Positions 5,716 to 6,519 of a stretch of DNA of 6,519 bases are shown here, piece after piece. The position numbers were made by a program, and so were the translations under genes. The notes beneath the pieces are model-generated. The model had not been told where the DNA came from and ran no database searches. It saw only the letters and a program-made list of their open reading frames with translations. Numbering within the stretch: position 1 is the first letter of the stretch; every line of letters starts with the position of its first letter. Origin of the DNA: Anaerolineae bacterium (GTDB taxonomy: Bacteria; Chloroflexota; Anaerolineae; B4-G1); assembly GCA_030612185.1 (NCBI GenBank), contig JAUWOI010000256.1, positions 1 through 6,519 of the forward strand, in the 5' to 3' direction.

Positions 5716-6220
5716 TTATCACTCCTTCTTTCTTCCGGGGGGCCATCATGCAGCGACCGCTCTCCGCCTGTTTGCAGTGTCCACACACAAACCTGGGGCG
5801 GGTCACAAAGCCGGCCACCGTCAGGCCAATCAGAACCAGGAACAGGAGCAGCCGGTAGAGTGAGAACCCCACGATCAGCGAAGCGATGCCGCCCAGGATA
5901 GGCAGCGGAAAAGTGACCAGCATGAGTATTCCCGCCACCTTGTGGGACGTAGCCTTGTGAAATTCCTCCTCTGCCCTTTTCTTGAACAAAAGAGCGGACA
6001 GTCTGCCATAACCCATACCGCAGGCCTTGCCGTAGTAACAGCAGCGTGTACAGGCAAAGGCCAGCACCGCAGCTATCTCCAGGAGATAGAGGGCCAGATA
6101 CCCCGCCCAGGCCCAGGTCCCCAGTTGGGCCAGGACTATCAGGCCGACGGCAAGTCCTACCAGGGAAAACAGCAAATTGAAAGCGACGAGCGAGCCTGGG
6201 TAGTTCTCATAGTATTCCAT
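5708..6220 (-). CDS. Four-helix membrane protein with two Cys clusters (paralogue 1)
   Basis: This 170-residue protein has predicted membrane helices at about 11-33, 36-58, 96-117 and 119-140. The loop after helix 2 has CTRCCYYGKACGMGYGR (57-73), with Cys at 57, 60, 61 and 67; the tail has RPRFVCGHCKQAESGRC, with Cys at 146, 149 and 157. The C-x2-C-x6-C spacing, the following G-x-G-[KR] and K-K, and the RPR-then-C-x2-C tail are shared with the next gene, also 170 residues, while the membrane helices have diverged. A strong AAGGAGG lies 9 nt before the ATG. It starts 26 nt after the YoaP-like gene and ends inside the next gene's start, so translation is probably coupled. The cysteines suggest metal binding or redox work at the membrane; the actual function is unknown. 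Confidence 0.78.
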   Translation of the reverse strand: MEYYENYPGSLVAFNLLFSLVGLAVGLIVLAQLGTWAWAGYLALYLLEIAAVLAFACTRCCYYGKACGMGYGRLSALLFKKRAEEEFHKATSHKVAGILMLVTFPLPILGGIASLIVGFSLYRLLLFLVLIGLTVAGFVTRPRFVCGHCKQAESGRCMMAPRKKEGVIND

Positions 6221-6246
6221 CGCAAATAGCCTCCTTGATGTATGGT

Positions 6247-6519
6247 CTATCCCTCGTCCAGGAGATCAATGAGCCTCTTTTTCTCCGTTTTGCCCAAATA
6301 GTGATAGGACACCAGTTCCCCATTGTAGACGATGCTAAAAACGCCGTAGGGCGACGGCACAGAATCTTGCACTTGCCGGCCGCTTGTCAGTTCGATCACC
6401 CGAGTCTCTATTCCCCTTTCGCTGGCGATCTCCAGGACTCCCTTCCCCGCATCCTCAATGTAGGGCCATTGCTCGGCGCGATAAACCGTCAGCCCTGACC
6501 CGTAGCGGTTGAGCCGCTC
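6247..6519 (-). CDS. YoaP-like domain protein, C-terminal fragment (start outside window)
   Basis: An open frame reads from the window edge to TAG at 6249-6247, giving 90 residues; the start lies beyond the window. The sequence begins ERLNRYGSGLTVYRAEQWPY, then has an alpha/beta middle (GVLEIASERGIETRVIEL) and ends with SPYGVFSIVYNGELVSYHYL followed by a basic helix. I recognise this as the YoaP-like domain often found at the C-terminus of GNAT acetyltransferases, where the domain looks thioredoxin-like; the upstream part is therefore probably an acetyltransferase, but this is not visible. Members I recall have Cys in the xQCPY position, while here it is Trp (EQWPY), so any thiol role would be lost. 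It is the first visible gene of the leftward operon, 26 nt before the first membrane gene. Confidence 0.7.
   Translation of the reverse strand, partial: ERLNRYGSGLTVYRAEQWPYIEDAGKGVLEIASERGIETRVIELTSGRQVQDSVPSPYGVFSIVYNGELVSYHYLGKTEKKRLIDLLDEG

Noticed and set aside
1..6519. CRISPR array, tRNA, rRNA, transposase or phage genes
   Set aside because: No regularly spaced repeats, no tRNA-like cloverleaf or rRNA sequence, and no transposase, integrase or phage motifs were seen on either strand.

Overview
The window is GC-rich by eye, gene-dense, and has no stretch over 300 bases without a gene. The mix of genes (a membrane-tethered GAF-type sensor kinase with a NarL-type regulator, a toroid-fold protein of a poorly characterised family, a YoaP-like tail, uncharacterised Cys-rich membrane proteins) would fit a Chloroflexota/Anaerolineae-type environmental bacterium. 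That assignment is inference; no rRNA or marker gene is present.

Left end, minus strand (1-837): a clear ABC-transporter ATPase of the LolD/MacB type, followed 32 nt downstream by the first 39 codons of an unidentified gene that runs off the window. The 264-bp divergent intergenic region (838-1101) holds a good sigma70-like promoter facing right (TTGACT-N16-TACAAT), a cluster of TGTCA/TGACA motifs, a short palindrome, and an 11-bp direct repeat whose second copy is the ribosome binding site of the next gene.

Centre, plus strand (1102-3593): a type II toxin-antitoxin pair (antitoxin, then YafQ/RelE-like toxin, overlapping by ATGA), then a NarL/LuxR response regulator, then its likely partner histidine kinase. 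A striking repeat sits between regulator and kinase: two small perfect hairpins whose sequences also pair with each other to form one long hairpin. The kinase is split by an apparent one-base deletion near 3132, which separates the phospho-accepting histidine from the ATP-binding domain.

Right side, minus strand (3550-6519, transcribed leftward): five closely packed genes that look like one operon. In order of transcription they are the C-terminal part of a YoaP-like protein, two tandem paralogous 170-residue four-helix membrane proteins with two conserved cysteine clusters, a HEAT-repeat protein, and an alpha/alpha-toroid (prenyltransferase/squalene-cyclase-like fold) protein. All four complete genes have good Shine-Dalgarno sites, and spacings run from an 8-nt overlap to 26 nt. 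The last gene runs tail-to-tail into the kinase gene with a 44-bp overlap. The function of this operon cannot be named from sequence alone. It is the most likely place in the window for an undescribed system: a paired cysteine-bearing membrane module with two repeat-scaffold proteins.
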